Part shown: one piece after another, positions 16,460-27,165 of the stretch
Layout of the letters: every line of letters begins with the position of its first letter
How positions within the stretch are numbered: the stretch's first letter is position 1
From: an uncultured Coriobacteriaceae bacterium
Lineage (GTDB): Bacteria; Actinomycetota; Coriobacteriia; Coriobacteriales; Atopobiaceae
DNA length: 32,433 nt
Direction: 5' to 3'
Assembly (NCBI GenBank): GCA_902793465.1
Contig: CADBDT010000031.1
Location: forward strand, 1 to 32,433
Notes under the pieces: generated by a model
Databases searched by the model: none
Seen by the model: only the letters and a program-made list of their open reading frames with translations
What the model was told of the DNA's origin: nothing
Program-made: the position numbers and the translations under genes

Positions 16460-19048
16460 TTACACCTTTGCCACAAACAGGCGGTCGTCGGCGCCTACGT
16501 CCACACGCACGGTGTCACCCTCGCAAACCTCACCGGCAATTATGAGGTTGGCCACGCCGTCTACCACCTGACGCTGGATCAGGCGCTTGAGGGGACGCGC
16601 CCCGTATACAGGATCCAGGCCATCGAATGCCAGAGACTGAACAGCCGCAGGAGTGAGCTCGAGTGCAATGCGCTCCTTCTCCAAGCGCTCGCGTACGTCG
16701 CGAAGCTGAATGTCCACGATCTTTTCGATATCGGAGAGACCGAGCGCATGGAACACCACCACATCGTCTATGCGGTTGAGGAACTCGGGCTTAAAGGTTT
16801 GGCGCAGGGCATCGTTTATCTGACGCTGCACCTCGTCGGGATCCTCGGTCGCATGCGCTGCGGCAATAAACTGCGAGCCTACGTTACTGGTCATAATAAT
16901 TATGGTGTTCTTGAAGCTTACCACGCGACCCTGACCGTCGGTAAGGCGACCATCGTCGAGCAGTTGCAGCAGCACATTGAACACGTCTGGGTGGGCCTTT
17001 TCCATCTCGTCCAGAAGGATTACGGAGTACGGACGCCTGCGCACCGCCTCGGTAAGCTGGCCACCCTCGTCATAGCCCACGTATCCCGGAGGAGCACCAA
17101 TCAGGCGCGCGACGGAGTGCTTTTCCATGTACTCGCTCATGTCTATGCGCACCAGCGCCCGCTCGTCGTCAAACAGGCTCTCGGCCAGTGCTTTGGCGAG
17201 CTCGGTCTTGCCAACACCGGTAGGCCCAAGGAAGAAGAAGCTGCCAATGGGACGGTTGGGATCAGAAAGTCCCGCACGGCTGCGCCGCACGGCAGAGGCT
17301 ACGGCACTCACCGCGTCGTCCTGGCCCACCACGCGTTTGTGCAGCTCAACCTCCAGATTGCGGAGCTTGTCCATCTCGCCCTGCATCATCTTGGACACGG
17401 GCACGCCCGTCCAGCTGCTTACCACCTCGGCTATCTCGTCGGTGGTAACCGTCTCCTTTAGTATTCCGCCATTGGCCTGGCGAGACTCGAGCGCTGCCTC
17501 GGCCTCGTCGTATTGGGCCTGAATGCCAGGGATTATGGAGTACTGCAGCTCGCCCGCGCGACCGTAGTCGCCATTGCGCATTGCCATGTCGCACTCGTTG
17601 CGCGCATCCTCGATCTGCTTCTTGAGCTCCTGCACGCGATCGATAGCGCCCTTCTCGTTCTCCCAGCTTGCCTTCATCCCAACAAGTTTTTCCTGGGCAG
17701 CAGAGATGTCCTTGCGAAGGTTTTCCAGGCGCTCCTTGGAAGCGGCGTCCTCCTCCTTCATGAGGGCCTGCTCCTCGATTTGCATCTGCGTAAGCTTGCG
17801 ATCTTGGGCGTCGATCTCTGCCGGCATGGAATCCAACTCCATGCGTAGGCGGCTAGCAGCCTCGTCTACGAGGTCAATGGCCTTGTCGGGCAAAAAGCGC
17901 TCGGAAATATAGCGGTCGGAAAGGTCGGCTGCAGAAACGAGCGCGGCGTCGGTTATGCGCACGCGGTGATGCTGCTCGTACGTCTCCTTGAGTCCACGCA
18001 GGATGGAGATAGTATCTTCCACCGTAGGCTCCGAAACCAAAACTGTTTGGAAGCGACGGGCAAGGGCCTGGTCCTTTTCTATGTACTTGCGGTACTCGTC
18101 GAGGGTGGTGGCACCAATGGCATGCAGCTCGCCTCGCGCCAACGCAGGCTTGAGGATGTTGCCTGCATCCATCGATCCCTCGGTGGCACCAGCGCCCACG
18201 ATGGTATGCAGCTCGTCTATGAACAGGATTACCTGGCCATCGGCCTTCTGAACCTCCTTGAGCACACTCTTGAGGCGGTCCTCAAACTCACCGCGATACT
18301 TTGCGCCTGCAACGAGGGCGCTCATATCGAGCTCCACAAGGTCCTTGTCACGCAAGGTGGAGGGAACGTCGCCATCGGCAATGCGCTGCGCAAGGCCTTC
18401 CACAATGGCGGTCTTTCCCACGCCAGGCTCACCAATGAGCACAGGGTTGTTCTTCGTACGACGACTGAGTACCTGGATGGTACGGCGGATTTCTTCCACA
18501 CGACCGATAACCGGGTCGAGCTTGTCTTGACGAGCAAGCTGCGTTACGTTTCGTCCGTACTGCTCCAACGCCTTAAACTGCGGCTTCGCATCTTGGCTGG
18601 TTACGCGCTCGTCGCCGCGCAAATCCTCGAGAGCCTCCAGGATGCGCTTCTTTGTAACGCCTACATTCTTGAGGATGGTGCCCGCCTCGGACTTGGTGTC
18701 CGCAACGCCGCACAACAGATGCTCGGTCGTCGTGTAGGCATCGCCGAGCTTGTCCGCAATCTTTTCGGCGTCGTTGATGGCACGCATGAGGTCCTGTGTC
18801 ATGTTTGTGCCTGCCGTGTCGCCACTCACCTTGGGCGCACGGTCAATAACGTCCTGAACCTGGGAGCGTATTGCTGCAGGATCTGCACCCACATGCTCAA
18901 TAATGGCGCCGATGTTGCGCTCGCCAGAATCCAGAAGCGCGGCGAGCAGGTGTACGGGAGCCATGGCAGGCGCTTGCGCGTCGGCGGCAATTCCCATGGT
19001 CGCTTGCAATGCCTCGGCTGCCGTTACCGAGAGCTTGTCCATTCTCAT
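16460..19048 (-). CDS. clpB: Disaggregase ATPase ClpB
   Basis: ClpB is a hexameric AAA+ machine that dissolves protein aggregates together with DnaK. The 862-residue product has the N-terminal Clp repeat domain (about 1-150), NBD1 with Walker A GEPGVGKT near 205, the long coiled-coil middle domain (about 410-520) that binds DnaK, and NBD2 with Walker A GPTGVGKT near 607. The length is usual for ClpB. The ATG at 19048 follows AGGAGG by seven bases. The upstream region has the 25-bp dyad and the GGGGATACTAG block shared with dnaK and hsp20. It is monocistronic, ended by the hairpin at 16360-16392. Confidence 0.96.
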   Translation of the reverse strand: MRMDKLSVTAAEALQATMGIAADAQAPAMAPVHLLAALLDSGERNIGAIIEHVGADPAAIRSQVQDVIDRAPKVSGDTAGTNMTQDLMRAINDAEKIADKLGDAYTTTEHLLCGVADTKSEAGTILKNVGVTKKRILEALEDLRGDERVTSQDAKPQFKALEQYGRNVTQLARQDKLDPVIGRVEEIRRTIQVLSRRTKNNPVLIGEPGVGKTAIVEGLAQRIADGDVPSTLRDKDLVELDMSALVAGAKYRGEFEDRLKSVLKEVQKADGQVILFIDELHTIVGAGATEGSMDAGNILKPALARGELHAIGATTLDEYRKYIEKDQALARRFQTVLVSEPTVEDTISILRGLKETYEQHHRVRITDAALVSAADLSDRYISERFLPDKAIDLVDEAASRLRMELDSMPAEIDAQDRKLTQMQIEEQALMKEEDAASKERLENLRKDISAAQEKLVGMKASWENEKGAIDRVQELKKQIEDARNECDMAMRNGDYGRAGELQYSIIPGIQAQYDEAEAALESRQANGGILKETVTTDEIAEVVSSWTGVPVSKMMQGEMDKLRNLEVELHKRVVGQDDAVSAVASAVRRSRAGLSDPNRPIGSFFFLGPTGVGKTELAKALAESLFDDERALVRIDMSEYMEKHSVARLIGAPPGYVGYDEGGQLTEAVRRRPYSVILLDEMEKAHPDVFNVLLQLLDDGRLTDGQGRVVSFKNTIIIMTSNVGSQFIAAAHATEDPDEVQRQINDALRQTFKPEFLNRIDDVVVFHALGLSDIEKIVDIQLRDVRERLEKERIALELTPAAVQSLAFDGLDPVYGARPLKRLIQRQVVDGVANLIIAGEVCEGDTVRVDVGADDRLFVAKV

Positions 19049-19073
19049 AGATGGTCCTCCTAATAACGAATTG

Positions 19074-19095
19074 TTTTACGTTACTAGTATCCCCT
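19074..19095 (-). promoter_or_regulatory. Heat-shock shared block, clpB copy
   Basis: On the minus strand this reads GGGGATACTAGTAACGTAAA. It matches the dnaK block GGGGAATACTAG/GCGTAAA with one base indel and lies just before the ribosome site. Its role is unknown. Confidence 0.45.
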
Positions 19096-19117
19096 ATTGA
19101 GTGTGTGCGTATACAGA

Positions 19118-19142
19118 AATCTAAGTGTTTATACATAAGATT
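19118..19142. promoter_or_regulatory. Candidate HspR operator upstream of clpB
   Basis: A 9-7-9 inverted repeat: AATCTAAGT, GTTTATA, CATAAGATT. The left half equals that upstream of dnaK exactly, and the spacing equals the hsp20 and dnaK sites. Confidence 0.6.
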
Positions 19143-19171
19143 TTGGAAAAGGTCAGATTGCTTGAAAACGA

Positions 19172-19350
19172 GGTGCCGTGAGGGGGTGTCCCCTGCGGGT
19201 ACGGAGAGGGCGATGCGCCTCTTGGGGATACTCCCCTGCGGGTACATCGCGGGAAGTCCGTCTCATATTGAAAAGTCTATTCGCGATGTACCCGATGGGG
19301 AGTATCCCCAAGAGGCACATCGTTTGCGGGGAATACCCCCTCACGGCACC
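19172..19350. repeat. Family A palindrome, nested copy A3
   Basis: Two family A palindromes appear nested. The outer arms are GGTGCCGTGAGGGGGT and its complement. The inner element has CGATGCGCCTCTTGGGGATA then CTCCCCTGCGGGTACATCGCG, mirrored on the right. It ends one base before the thioesterase stop codon and precedes the clpB promoter. The left half between the two arms holds a further GTCCCCTGCGGGTAC, as if one element had landed inside another. Confidence 0.8.
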
Positions 19351-19351
19351 G

Positions 19352-20041
19352 TCAATGCAGCGTGCGGTTTATGATTTCGGCAACCTCTGGGTAGTGGTCC
19401 AGCATAAAGAAGTGCGTTCCCTCAAACCTGTGGAAATCGCAGAGCCTACCTGCGCATCTTTTCCACTGCTCCACCTGGCCACCCTCGTCGTCCTGCGTGG
19501 AATAGATCACGGACATGTTGCAGTCAATCGTCGATGGGTCGCTTGCAAGGCTCCCCTCTTCCAGCCGCACGTCCGCCCGCATGATGGGCAGAAACAGGTC
19601 GACGAGTTCCTTGCACTCGAGCACCTCCTGGGAAAGGCCGCCAAGGGCTGCCAACTGATCCAGGAATTCGTCGTCGGGCAAATCCGATGCAGGTACGTCG
19701 TCGTCGGGCACATAGGGCGGCGTGTTGGCCATAAAGTAGACGTGCTGCGGTACTTGCCCGCGCTCCTTGAGGTAGAAGTACAGGTAGTAGGCAATCGAGG
19801 CACCCATGCTGTAGCCCAGCAGGGCAAACGGCTGATCGAATCCAACTTTTTCCATCTGCCCAAACACATCGTTTAGCGCCTGGTCCATGGTGGTGTTTAG
19901 GCCCTCGCCCATGCGCATGCCGTGCCCCGCAAGATCGATGGGACACAGCTCTATGCTGGGATTGAGATATGCTTTAAGGTCCGTGTAGAACAAGGAACTG
20001 CCACCTGCATAGGGCAAGCAAAACAATCGTATCTTTTCCAC
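19352..20041 (-). CDS. Type II thioesterase (alpha/beta hydrolase, GrsT/SrfAD-like)
   Basis: This 229-residue protein resembles the type II thioesterases that remove wrong acyl groups from carrier proteins of NRPS and PKS systems. It begins EKIRLFCLPYAGGSS, the family opening with the oxyanion-hole segment, has the nucleophile elbow GYSMGA (Ser78), a likely acid Asp near STQDDEGG, and the catalytic His in FEGTHFFML. The start is a GTG at 20041, eight bases after GAGGAGG. A longer in-frame TTG start at 20146 falls inside a family B repeat and lacks a site. No NRPS, PKS or carrier protein is in the window, so the partner is elsewhere or the substrate is different. Confidence 0.82.
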   Translation of the reverse strand: MEKIRLFCLPYAGGSSLFYTDLKAYLNPSIELCPIDLAGHGMRMGEGLNTTMDQALNDVFGQMEKVGFDQPFALLGYSMGASIAYYLYFYLKERGQVPQHVYFMANTPPYVPDDDVPASDLPDDEFLDQLAALGGLSQEVLECKELVDLFLPIMRADVRLEEGSLASDPSTIDCNMSVIYSTQDDEGGQVEQWKRCAGRLCDFHRFEGTHFFMLDHYPEVAEIINRTLH

Positions 20042-20138
20042 GCGCTGGACCTCCTCAGCGTACAGGGGATATTCCGGTACCAGAGTACCACCTTCGTTAT
20101 TAGCCGTAATGGATGTACCCACACCAGTGTCCTTCGGG

Positions 20139-20168
20139 CCTATCAAGGGGGAGCACCTCTCTTGTAGG
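20139..20168. repeat. Degenerate family B unit
   Basis: CCTATCAAGGGGGAGCACCT then CTCTTGTAGG resembles the family B core with changes in the right arm. It lies upstream of the thioesterase gene, next to hairpin C2. Confidence 0.5.
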
Positions 20169-20190
20169 TCTCATCATCTATCAAGACAAG

Positions 20191-20317
20191 CCCCTAGACA
20201 GGGCTCAAAACCACAAGGCGCCATGTGAAGCAGCCGCGCGCAGTTCCGCAGGAACGAGGACTGTCTGAGCACGGCGCTTACTCATGGCGCCTTGTGGTTT
20301 TGAGCCCTGTCTAGGGG
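20191..20317. repeat. Family C long hairpin, copy C2 (35-bp perfect arms)
   Basis: Arms start CCCCTAGACAGGGCTC and run through AAGGCGCCATG at 20225; the right arm from 20283 is the exact complement over 35 nt. The apical region, read on the minus strand, holds the family C core GCCGTGCTCAGACAGTCCTC and GCGGAACTGCGCGCGGC. It lies 8 bp past the hspR stop, so it probably ends the hsp operon transcript or protects its 3' end. With the family B unit it fills the 284-bp gap before the thioesterase gene. Confidence 0.9.
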
Positions 20318-20325
20318 CAGTACGT

Positions 20326-20745
20326 TTACTCGTCTCCCCTGTTAAGCAGCCCGTGCATTACCTGTTCTGGACCGGCACCGTCGTAGCGGGCAAGCGCAAC
20401 AATCCGCTCGCGCATGCGATACTCATGCACCTCGTCCTCGAGCTCGCGCAGCCGCGACCTCAGCTCGTCTATTTGTGCCTCGTATTCCAGCTGACGTTCG
20501 CGCATGTCTAGGATGCGCACCACTCCAGCCAGGTTTATGCCCTCGTCGGTAAGCTTGCTTATGAGGTTAAGGCGGTCGATGTCGGCCTGCGAGTACAGTC
20601 GCGTGTTGCCGCGCGATCGTCCGGGATTAACGAGCCCCTTCTGCTCGTATACGCGCAGCGTCTGGGGATGCATGCCCGTTAGCTCGGCAGCGACGCTTAT
20701 CATGTACAGGGGCTTGTTGCGCACGTCGCCGTTTTCGCTAGGCAT
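20326..20745 (-). CDS. hspR: MerR-family heat-shock repressor HspR
   Basis: HspR represses dnaK, clpB and other chaperone genes in Actinobacteria and uses DnaK as a co-repressor. The 139-residue product has a MerR-type HTH with the HspR-like segment [21 protein letters not shown] (about 14-34), the wing [11 protein letters not shown], and a coiled-coil tail (about 80-120). The ATG at 20745 overlaps the dnaJ stop by 8 nt, with GGGAGG twelve bases upstream. It is the last gene of the dnaK-grpE-dnaJ-hspR operon, the usual actinobacterial order. If DnaK is really broken in this strain, HspR would lose its co-repressor. Confidence 0.95.
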   Translation of the reverse strand: MPSENGDVRNKPLYMISVAAELTGMHPQTLRVYEQKGLVNPGRSRGNTRLYSQADIDRLNLISKLTDEGINLAGVVRILDMRERQLEYEAQIDELRSRLRELEDEVHEYRMRERIVALARYDGAGPEQVMHGLLNRGDE

Positions 20746-21685
20746 GCTTGCTCACTTCCTCCCTGTATGTACGCGTGTCGGCATCGCGCAACGCAGAAAG
20801 CTTGTTTCGCTCATCGGCGGAAAGCCGCGTTGGGACCACAACGCAAATCTTTACGTAAAGCGCGCCGTTAAGGCCCTTGCGCCGCACGTCAGGCGCTCCT
20901 TCGTCGCGGAAGCGGAAGGTCTTGCCGTCCTGCGTACCGGCTGGGATCTTGAGCCGCACCTTTTTTCCCTTTGGCGTGGGCACCTCTATAGATGCGCCCA
21001 AAGCTGCCTCGTAGATGGAAATGGGAAGATCCATGCGAACGTCAGCGCCGTCGCGCTTGAACAGCGGGCTGTCCAGCACGCGCGTGGTTATAACCAAGTC
21101 TCCACGCTCGCCGCCGTTGGCGCCATATTCGCCGTAGCCGTGATGACGGAGCTTACCTCCGTCAACCGCGCCTGCGGGTATCTTTACGGTAATGGACTGC
21201 GTCTCGCCCGTCGACGGAATGCGATAGGTTACCTTGCGCGTGGTACCAGAGAATGCATCCTCAAAGGGTATCTCTATGCTTACGTTTAGGTCTTCCCCGC
21301 GCATGGTGCGCTGCGTCTGCCCACCGCCGCCACCAAAGATCGAAGAAAAGTCAAAGCCACCAAAGCCGCCATCTCCGCCACGAACGTTGTTGAAGATCTG
21401 AGACCAATCCACGTCCACGTTGGTCGAGTAGCGTCCGCGACCCCCTTGGCCACCAAAGCCCGATCCGGGCATTCCGCCGCCAAAGAGCAGCATCTGGTCG
21501 TACTGCTTGCGCTTCTCGGGATCGGAGAGCGTATTGTACGCTTCGCTGACCTCCTTGAACTTTGCCTCGTCCCCGCCCGCATCCGGGTGGTACTTGGCGG
21601 CAAGCTTCCTAAAGGCGCGCTTTATCTCGTCTTGGGCGGCGTCGCGCTTTACGCCCAGCACATCGTAGAAGTTATTGTTTGGCAT
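20738..21685 (-). CDS. DnaJ/CbpA-type J-domain co-chaperone lacking the zinc finger
   Basis: A 315-residue Hsp40 that stimulates DnaK ATPase and delivers substrates. The J-domain spans about 5-67 with the HPD triad (His33-Pro34-Asp35). A Gly/Phe-rich linker follows (about 72-130, many GG repeats), then the two beta-barrel substrate domains. There are no CxxCxGxG repeats, so this is a type B (CbpA-like) rather than classical DnaJ. It nevertheless sits in the dnaJ position of the operon. The ATG at 21685 follows GGGGGCG. It lies 214 bp downstream of grpE, with two hairpins between. Confidence 0.93.
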   Translation of the reverse strand: MPNNNFYDVLGVKRDAAQDEIKRAFRKLAAKYHPDAGGDEAKFKEVSEAYNTLSDPEKRKQYDQMLLFGGGMPGSGFGGQGGRGRYSTNVDVDWSQIFNNVRGGDGGFGGFDFSSIFGGGGGQTQRTMRGEDLNVSIEIPFEDAFSGTTRKVTYRIPSTGETQSITVKIPAGAVDGGKLRHHGYGEYGANGGERGDLVITTRVLDSPLFKRDGADVRMDLPISIYEAALGASIEVPTPKGKKVRLKIPAGTQDGKTFRFRDEGAPDVRRKGLNGALYVKICVVVPTRLSADERNKLSALRDADTRTYREEVSKHA

Positions 21686-21767
21686 ATTGGCTTCGCCCCC
21701 TTACTAGTTTTTGCCATCGTCAATTACAAAAGAGGGAACACATTCCCGGTCTGGCCTCAAATGAACT

Positions 21768-21825
21768 TAGGGACCATCCCTCGGCTGTGGTTTTGGGCAA
21801 AACCACAACTAAGGGATGGCCCCTA
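21768..21825. other. Nested hairpin in the grpE-dnaJ gap
   Basis: TAGGGACCATCCCT pairs with AGGGATGGCCCCTA (one mismatch), and inside it GTGGTTTT pairs with AAAACCAC across a four-base loop. It lies between grpE and dnaJ in the same operon and may be an mRNA processing or attenuation structure. Confidence 0.7.
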
Positions 21826-21858
21826 TTTGTCATCTTGCCCCATTGCAGCGGGACCTTT

Positions 21859-21887
21859 GAGGTGTGCCCCCTCTTGTGGCACACCTC
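21859..21887. other. Hairpin just downstream of grpE
   Basis: GAGGTGTGCC and GGCACACCTC form a perfect 10-bp stem with a nine-base loop, 12 bp after the grpE stop on the minus strand. There is no T-run, so complete termination is unlikely; partial attenuation or 3'-end protection of the dnaK-grpE part is possible. Confidence 0.7.
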
Positions 21888-21899
21888 TCCCGGACATAA

Positions 21900-22658
21900 C
21901 TACTCGGCTGCGGCCTCCTCGTCCTCTGCCGGACGCTTAGGTCCGCCAAAGGTTACGGTAACCATGGCAGGACGTATTACCTTGCCACTCATGCGATACC
22001 CCTTTTGGTATACCTGGGCAACGGTTTCGTCGTAGGCCTCGGCGTTCTCCTCGCGACCCACCGCCTGATGAGAGAGCGGATCGAACGGCTGTCCCGCGGG
22101 GTCTATGACCTCCACGTTATAGCGCTCCAGAATGCCCACCATCTTGTCGTGGATCTGCTGCACACCGTCTACGAACTGGTAGTACTGGTCGCTCTGCTCC
22201 TCGCTCTGGCGGGCATGGTCTACCGCACGCTCCATGTCGTCGAGCACGGGGAGAAGACTGAGGACGAGCTTTTCTGCTGCGAGCTCGCGCTCGTTCTCCC
22301 GCTCCTGGCGTGTGCGCTTACGGAAGTTGTCCCAGTCCGCCTGCAGGCGCGCCATGCGCTCCGTGGCGTTCTTGGCCTCCTGCTTGGCAGCGTCCACCAG
22401 TGCGGTGGCCTCTTCCAGGCGCTCGTACAGCTCGTCGCACTTCTTTTGCGTGCACTCGGCCTCGGCCGCCGCCTCGGCGGCAAGCTCCTCTTCGGCAGCT
22501 TGCTCGCCGGCGCGTATTGCCGCTTCCACCATGGCGTCCTCGTCGAGCTCGGCGTCGGCCGGTACGTCTGCGTTCGTATCGTCAATTGGTACTTTCATGC
22601 CGTCCTCCCCCGTCTCGATGGATTCGTCTTCCTCACGCTTGTCTTCCCAGCGCTTCAT
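21900..22658 (-). CDS. grpE: Nucleotide exchange factor GrpE
   Basis: GrpE releases ADP from DnaK. The 252-residue product has an acidic, low-complexity N-terminal region (about 1-70), a long helical coiled coil (about 75-160) and the beta-domain with the family segment GVQQIHDKMVGILERYNVEV and DPLSHQAVG. It is longer than E. coli GrpE (197) because of the N-terminal extension and an Ala/Glu-rich tail, as in other Actinobacteria. The ATG at 22658 lies 10 bp after the dnaK stop, with AGGTGA upstream. Confidence 0.95.
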   Translation of the reverse strand: MKRWEDKREEDESIETGEDGMKVPIDDTNADVPADAELDEDAMVEAAIRAGEQAAEEELAAEAAAEAECTQKKCDELYERLEEATALVDAAKQEAKNATERMARLQADWDNFRKRTRQERENERELAAEKLVLSLLPVLDDMERAVDHARQSEEQSDQYYQFVDGVQQIHDKMVGILERYNVEVIDPAGQPFDPLSHQAVGREENAEAYDETVAQVYQKGYRMSGKVIRPAMVTVTFGGPKRPAEDEEAAAE

Positions 22659-22668
22659 TGCGGTTCAC

Positions 22669-24647
<1,979 letters not shown>

Positions 24648-24667
24648 TGCGTTTAGATTCTATACAT

Positions 24668-24692
24668 AATCTAAGTCACTTTGTAATAGATT
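24668..24692. promoter_or_regulatory. Candidate HspR operator upstream of dnaK
   Basis: A 9-7-9 dyad: AATCTAAGT, CACTTTG, TAATAGATT. An overlapping second dyad, TTAGATT-N8-AATCTAA, shares its left half, so two adjacent binding sites are possible. TTGACG occurs just upstream on the minus strand and may be a -35 element, though no good -10 at 16-18 bp was found. Confidence 0.6.
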
Positions 24693-24757
24693 TTTTGCGT
24701 CAACAATTGGCACACATTTGAAGAGCTAACGGGTTGCCCGTTCGCACCCGCAGCAGG

Positions 24758-24796
24758 CTGTCCGAAAACGGGGTGCCGTCACAAGTTTTCGGACAG
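24758..24796. repeat. CTGTCCGAAAAC hairpin (family D)
   Basis: CTGTCCGAAAAC and GTTTTCGGACAG form a perfect 12-bp stem with GGGGTGCCG in the loop. It lies past the stop of the EIIB-ROK fusion gene. Partial copies of the same motif occur near 14389, 16409, 26983 and 31053. No T-run follows, so a simple terminator is not supported. Confidence 0.7.
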
Positions 24797-24819
24797 TCTG
24801 CCGGGGTTTACTCAGTGCG

Positions 24820-26238
24820 CTACTTCGCCAATCGACCAAGGCAAAGTGACAGCTCACCAAGAAGTACATAGCCGTCGTAGTCCGTGACCTCCTTGAGCTC
24901 TGGTATTGCGGCGGGAGGAAGCACCTTTTCGAGTTCTTCTCGTAGATCATCCATGTGAGGCAGCAGGTCGCACCACACATATATTGCCTGTGGCGCTATG
25001 GTGCAGGCCAAGCTCGTAATGTAGCGCGCCACCAGCTCGCACATGCCGTCCACGCGCCAAGCCGCGTCCTCGAGGTCCATCTGCAAAGAAAAGCTGTTTG
25101 CGAGCGGCCGCAGGTGGCCCGAGTATCCACTTCGGCCCACGAGTGGCTTGCCCTCCACAACGTATCCCTCCTCGCCGCCGGGCACGCCGATCGTTTGCGC
25201 ATGGAAGGCCACGTTTTCGTACTCATCCTGCGATACGTAGCATCCCACAGCCGCTGCGGTGGCGTTATGGTCCACGTACACCTTGGTATTCCACAGCTCC
25301 TCAAGCGATGCACGCATGTCACGCCGGTCCGCGCCGCCGTCACTGCGCATATGCACAACTATGCCGTCGTCTACCAACTCGGGCACTGCGATGCCCACCG
25401 CATCAAACTCTTCGGTCTTCCAACCTTTGAGGCGCAACGTTGCCGCAATGTCTTCGAGCGTCTGGTCGTCAAAGGCACGTCGCACCAGCATGCCCGAGGC
25501 TGCAATCTGGCCCTTGTCGAGCACGCGATAAGACAACGTGGGCTCGTCCTCGCGACGGATGTAGCTCATTGCCAGCACCCGCTTGGTCTTGTCGAAGTCG
25601 CGCGTGGAATGAATCTGCGTATCGTCGGCAGACGCCCGGCTTCCAGACAGGACGTCCACCACTATGCGCAGCGCGGTTGCAACGTCGTAGGATCCAAACA
25701 CCCTGCCGGGAAGCTCGATTACGGGAGTGGTTGGAAGCGCCTCTACGACGGCCTTGCGTTGGTAGCCCACCTGAGGAGCAAGGAGCACTGCGGAATACTT
25801 GGATCCCTCCTTCTTGGCCTCCTCAATGGACTTGGCGCTAAACTCATAGTCCAGCCCCAGGCTCGCTGCATACTCGTTGAGCTTTGTGGCAAAAAACGTT
25901 GTGGTCATGCCACAGCTGCAGCACAGAAGGACCTGCCGCGTTTGGTGGTTGTTGAGGTCGTAAACGACGCTTGCCATCTCGTCAAAGAGCATCTGAGCGC
26001 GCGTGAGTTCCTCCAGCTCAAAGTGCAAAAAGAACGCCGGCTCGCTGTCGAGCACGCGCTCGAGCCTAAGCTCCACAATGCACTCGTCGCTTATGTCGTA
26101 GAAGCTTACCCAGCCCTGCACGAGCTTGCCCGTTACGTTTATGGCACCGTCTTTACCCTCCGACAAGGTACAGCCCTCAAGCTCTTGTTCGAAGATCCAT
26201 TTGCGATACGCTTGCACAAGCTTGTTAGGGTTGTTCAT
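24820..26238 (-). CDS. PTS EIIB-like / degenerate ROK domain fusion protein
   Basis: This protein of about 472 residues has three parts (numbers count from the GTG at 26250). Residues 1-105 are a region I do not recognise. Residues 106-200 resemble a lactose/cellobiose-type PTS EIIB domain: LLCCSCGMTTTFFATKL has the phospho-cysteine position (Cys111) followed by x-x-Gly-Met. Residues 223-476 resemble a ROK sugar kinase (VGIAVPELVDDGIVV, HNATAAAVG, a glycine-containing GVPGGEEGYVVEGKPLVG). The ROK part lacks the N-terminal DxGGT phosphate loop, has Asn in place of the catalytic Asp (HNAT versus NDAN) and has no zinc CxCG motif. It is therefore probably a sensor rather than an active kinase. 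The ATG at 26238 is preferred; the GTG at 26250 is possible. Confidence 0.7.
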   Translation of the reverse strand: MNNPNKLVQAYRKWIFEQELEGCTLSEGKDGAINVTGKLVQGWVSFYDISDECIVELRLERVLDSEPAFFLHFELEELTRAQMLFDEMASVVYDLNNHQTRQVLLCCSCGMTTTFFATKLNEYAASLGLDYEFSAKSIEEAKKEGSKYSAVLLAPQVGYQRKAVVEALPTTPVIELPGRVFGSYDVATALRIVVDVLSGSRASADDTQIHSTRDFDKTKRVLAMSYIRREDEPTLSYRVLDKGQIAASGMLVRRAFDDQTLEDIAATLRLKGWKTEEFDAVGIAVPELVDDGIVVHMRSDGGADRRDMRASLEELWNTKVYVDHNATAAAVGCYVSQDEYENVAFHAQTIGVPGGEEGYVVEGKPLVGRSGYSGHLRPLANSFSLQMDLEDAAWRVDGMCELVARYITSLACTIAPQAIYVWCDLLPHMDDLREELEKVLPPAAIPELKEVTDYDGYVLLGELSLCLGRLAK

Positions 26239-26296
26239 GTAACCAAACACCGCCTAGCTCTGTTTTGTCCAACCTCAGTACAGGTCCTTTAGTTTG

Positions 26297-26899
26297 TTAC
26301 AGAGTGCCGTACGCCTTTGCAGTAAAGTACTGCAGGCGCTGGTAAAGATTCTCGAGCTGTTCCCTGTCGTCTTCGTCGTCGGTGTAGTAGGCAATAGACG
26401 TGCCGTCCACCCGAACGTATGAGTCGTCGAGTACGGCACCGTAACGCGTATGCGCAAAGTCCTCCCAGCTCATAAAGTGGGCCTCGCGATCGCCCATCTC
26501 GCGGCAATACAAACCCGCGGAGGTTATGGCAAATCCGTTTTTTCCGCTCTTGAAGATCGTGTCGTCGTGAATGAGGTAGATCTCCTCGTCCGCGTCTATG
26601 CCGAGTCCCCTTTCGATCTTTCTTGAGGTTTCAAAGTTATCTCTGTCCACCCTGCAAAGAAGGTCTTCGCACTCCGCGTCGACGATTTCCAAGAGGTCCA
26701 TTCCCGCGTACTCTTCGTCCGCATCGTAGTCGACGTCGTCATCCTCTTGTTCGTGGCGGCCACCAAGACCGAGCGCCTCCGCCTCTTCGTCGTCTAAAGC
26801 AAAGCGCGAATCGCAATACTCGCAGGTTAGGAACCTCGAGGTAATGTTTCCGCTATACCGACCGCCGCACATAGGGCAATTGACGACAATGGACTTCAT
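26297..26899 (-). CDS. Zinc-ribbon protein, paralogue 1
   Basis: A 200-residue cytosolic protein of unknown function. The N-terminus has a zinc ribbon, CPMCGGRY then CEYCDSRF (two CxxC knuckles, residues 8-29). A strongly acidic linker follows (about 36-65). The C-terminal domain (about 85-195) contains LIHDDTIFKSGKNGFAITSA and GLYCRE, then SWEDFA, a pattern that recalls small PH-like domains, although I cannot name the family. A clear paralogue lies at 30299-30898. The stop is 58 bp upstream of the EIIB-ROK start, so the two are probably co-transcribed. Confidence 0.75.
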   Translation of the reverse strand: MKSIVVNCPMCGGRYSGNITSRFLTCEYCDSRFALDDEEAEALGLGGRHEQEDDDVDYDADEEYAGMDLLEIVDAECEDLLCRVDRDNFETSRKIERGLGIDADEEIYLIHDDTIFKSGKNGFAITSAGLYCREMGDREAHFMSWEDFAHTRYGAVLDDSYVRVDGTSIAYYTDDEDDREQLENLYQRLQYFTAKAYGTL

Positions 26900-27086
26900 G
26901 GGCTATTCCTTTCGTACGTTTTAGGAGACACCTCATTTATATACCAAAACACGCATTTCGTACGAGCCAGCGTGGGCAGACTGCCCGAAAACGCGTGGCA
27001 GCGTGAGGTGCCGTTAGGGGGCACTCCCTTGATGGGCTTGCCCGTGGTTACAAGATTGAAACCAAGCATACTCCGCCATATGGAGC

Positions 27087-27117
27087 TTGCTATTACCGCT
27101 GTATTATCGCAAGGTCC
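27087..27117 (+). promoter_or_regulatory. Weak candidate promoter of the symporter gene
   Basis: TTGCTA at 27087 and TATTAT at 27112 are separated by 19 bp, wider than ideal. The rest of the 266-bp gap (26900-27165) holds a partial family D motif (CTGCCCGAAAACG near 26983) and a GGGGGCACTCCCTTGAT family B-like stretch, with no gene. Confidence 0.3.
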
Positions 27118-27165
27118 TCTCGGCGCCATGCGACCGAGGTACCTCCATGTAAGGGAAGGAGCTAT

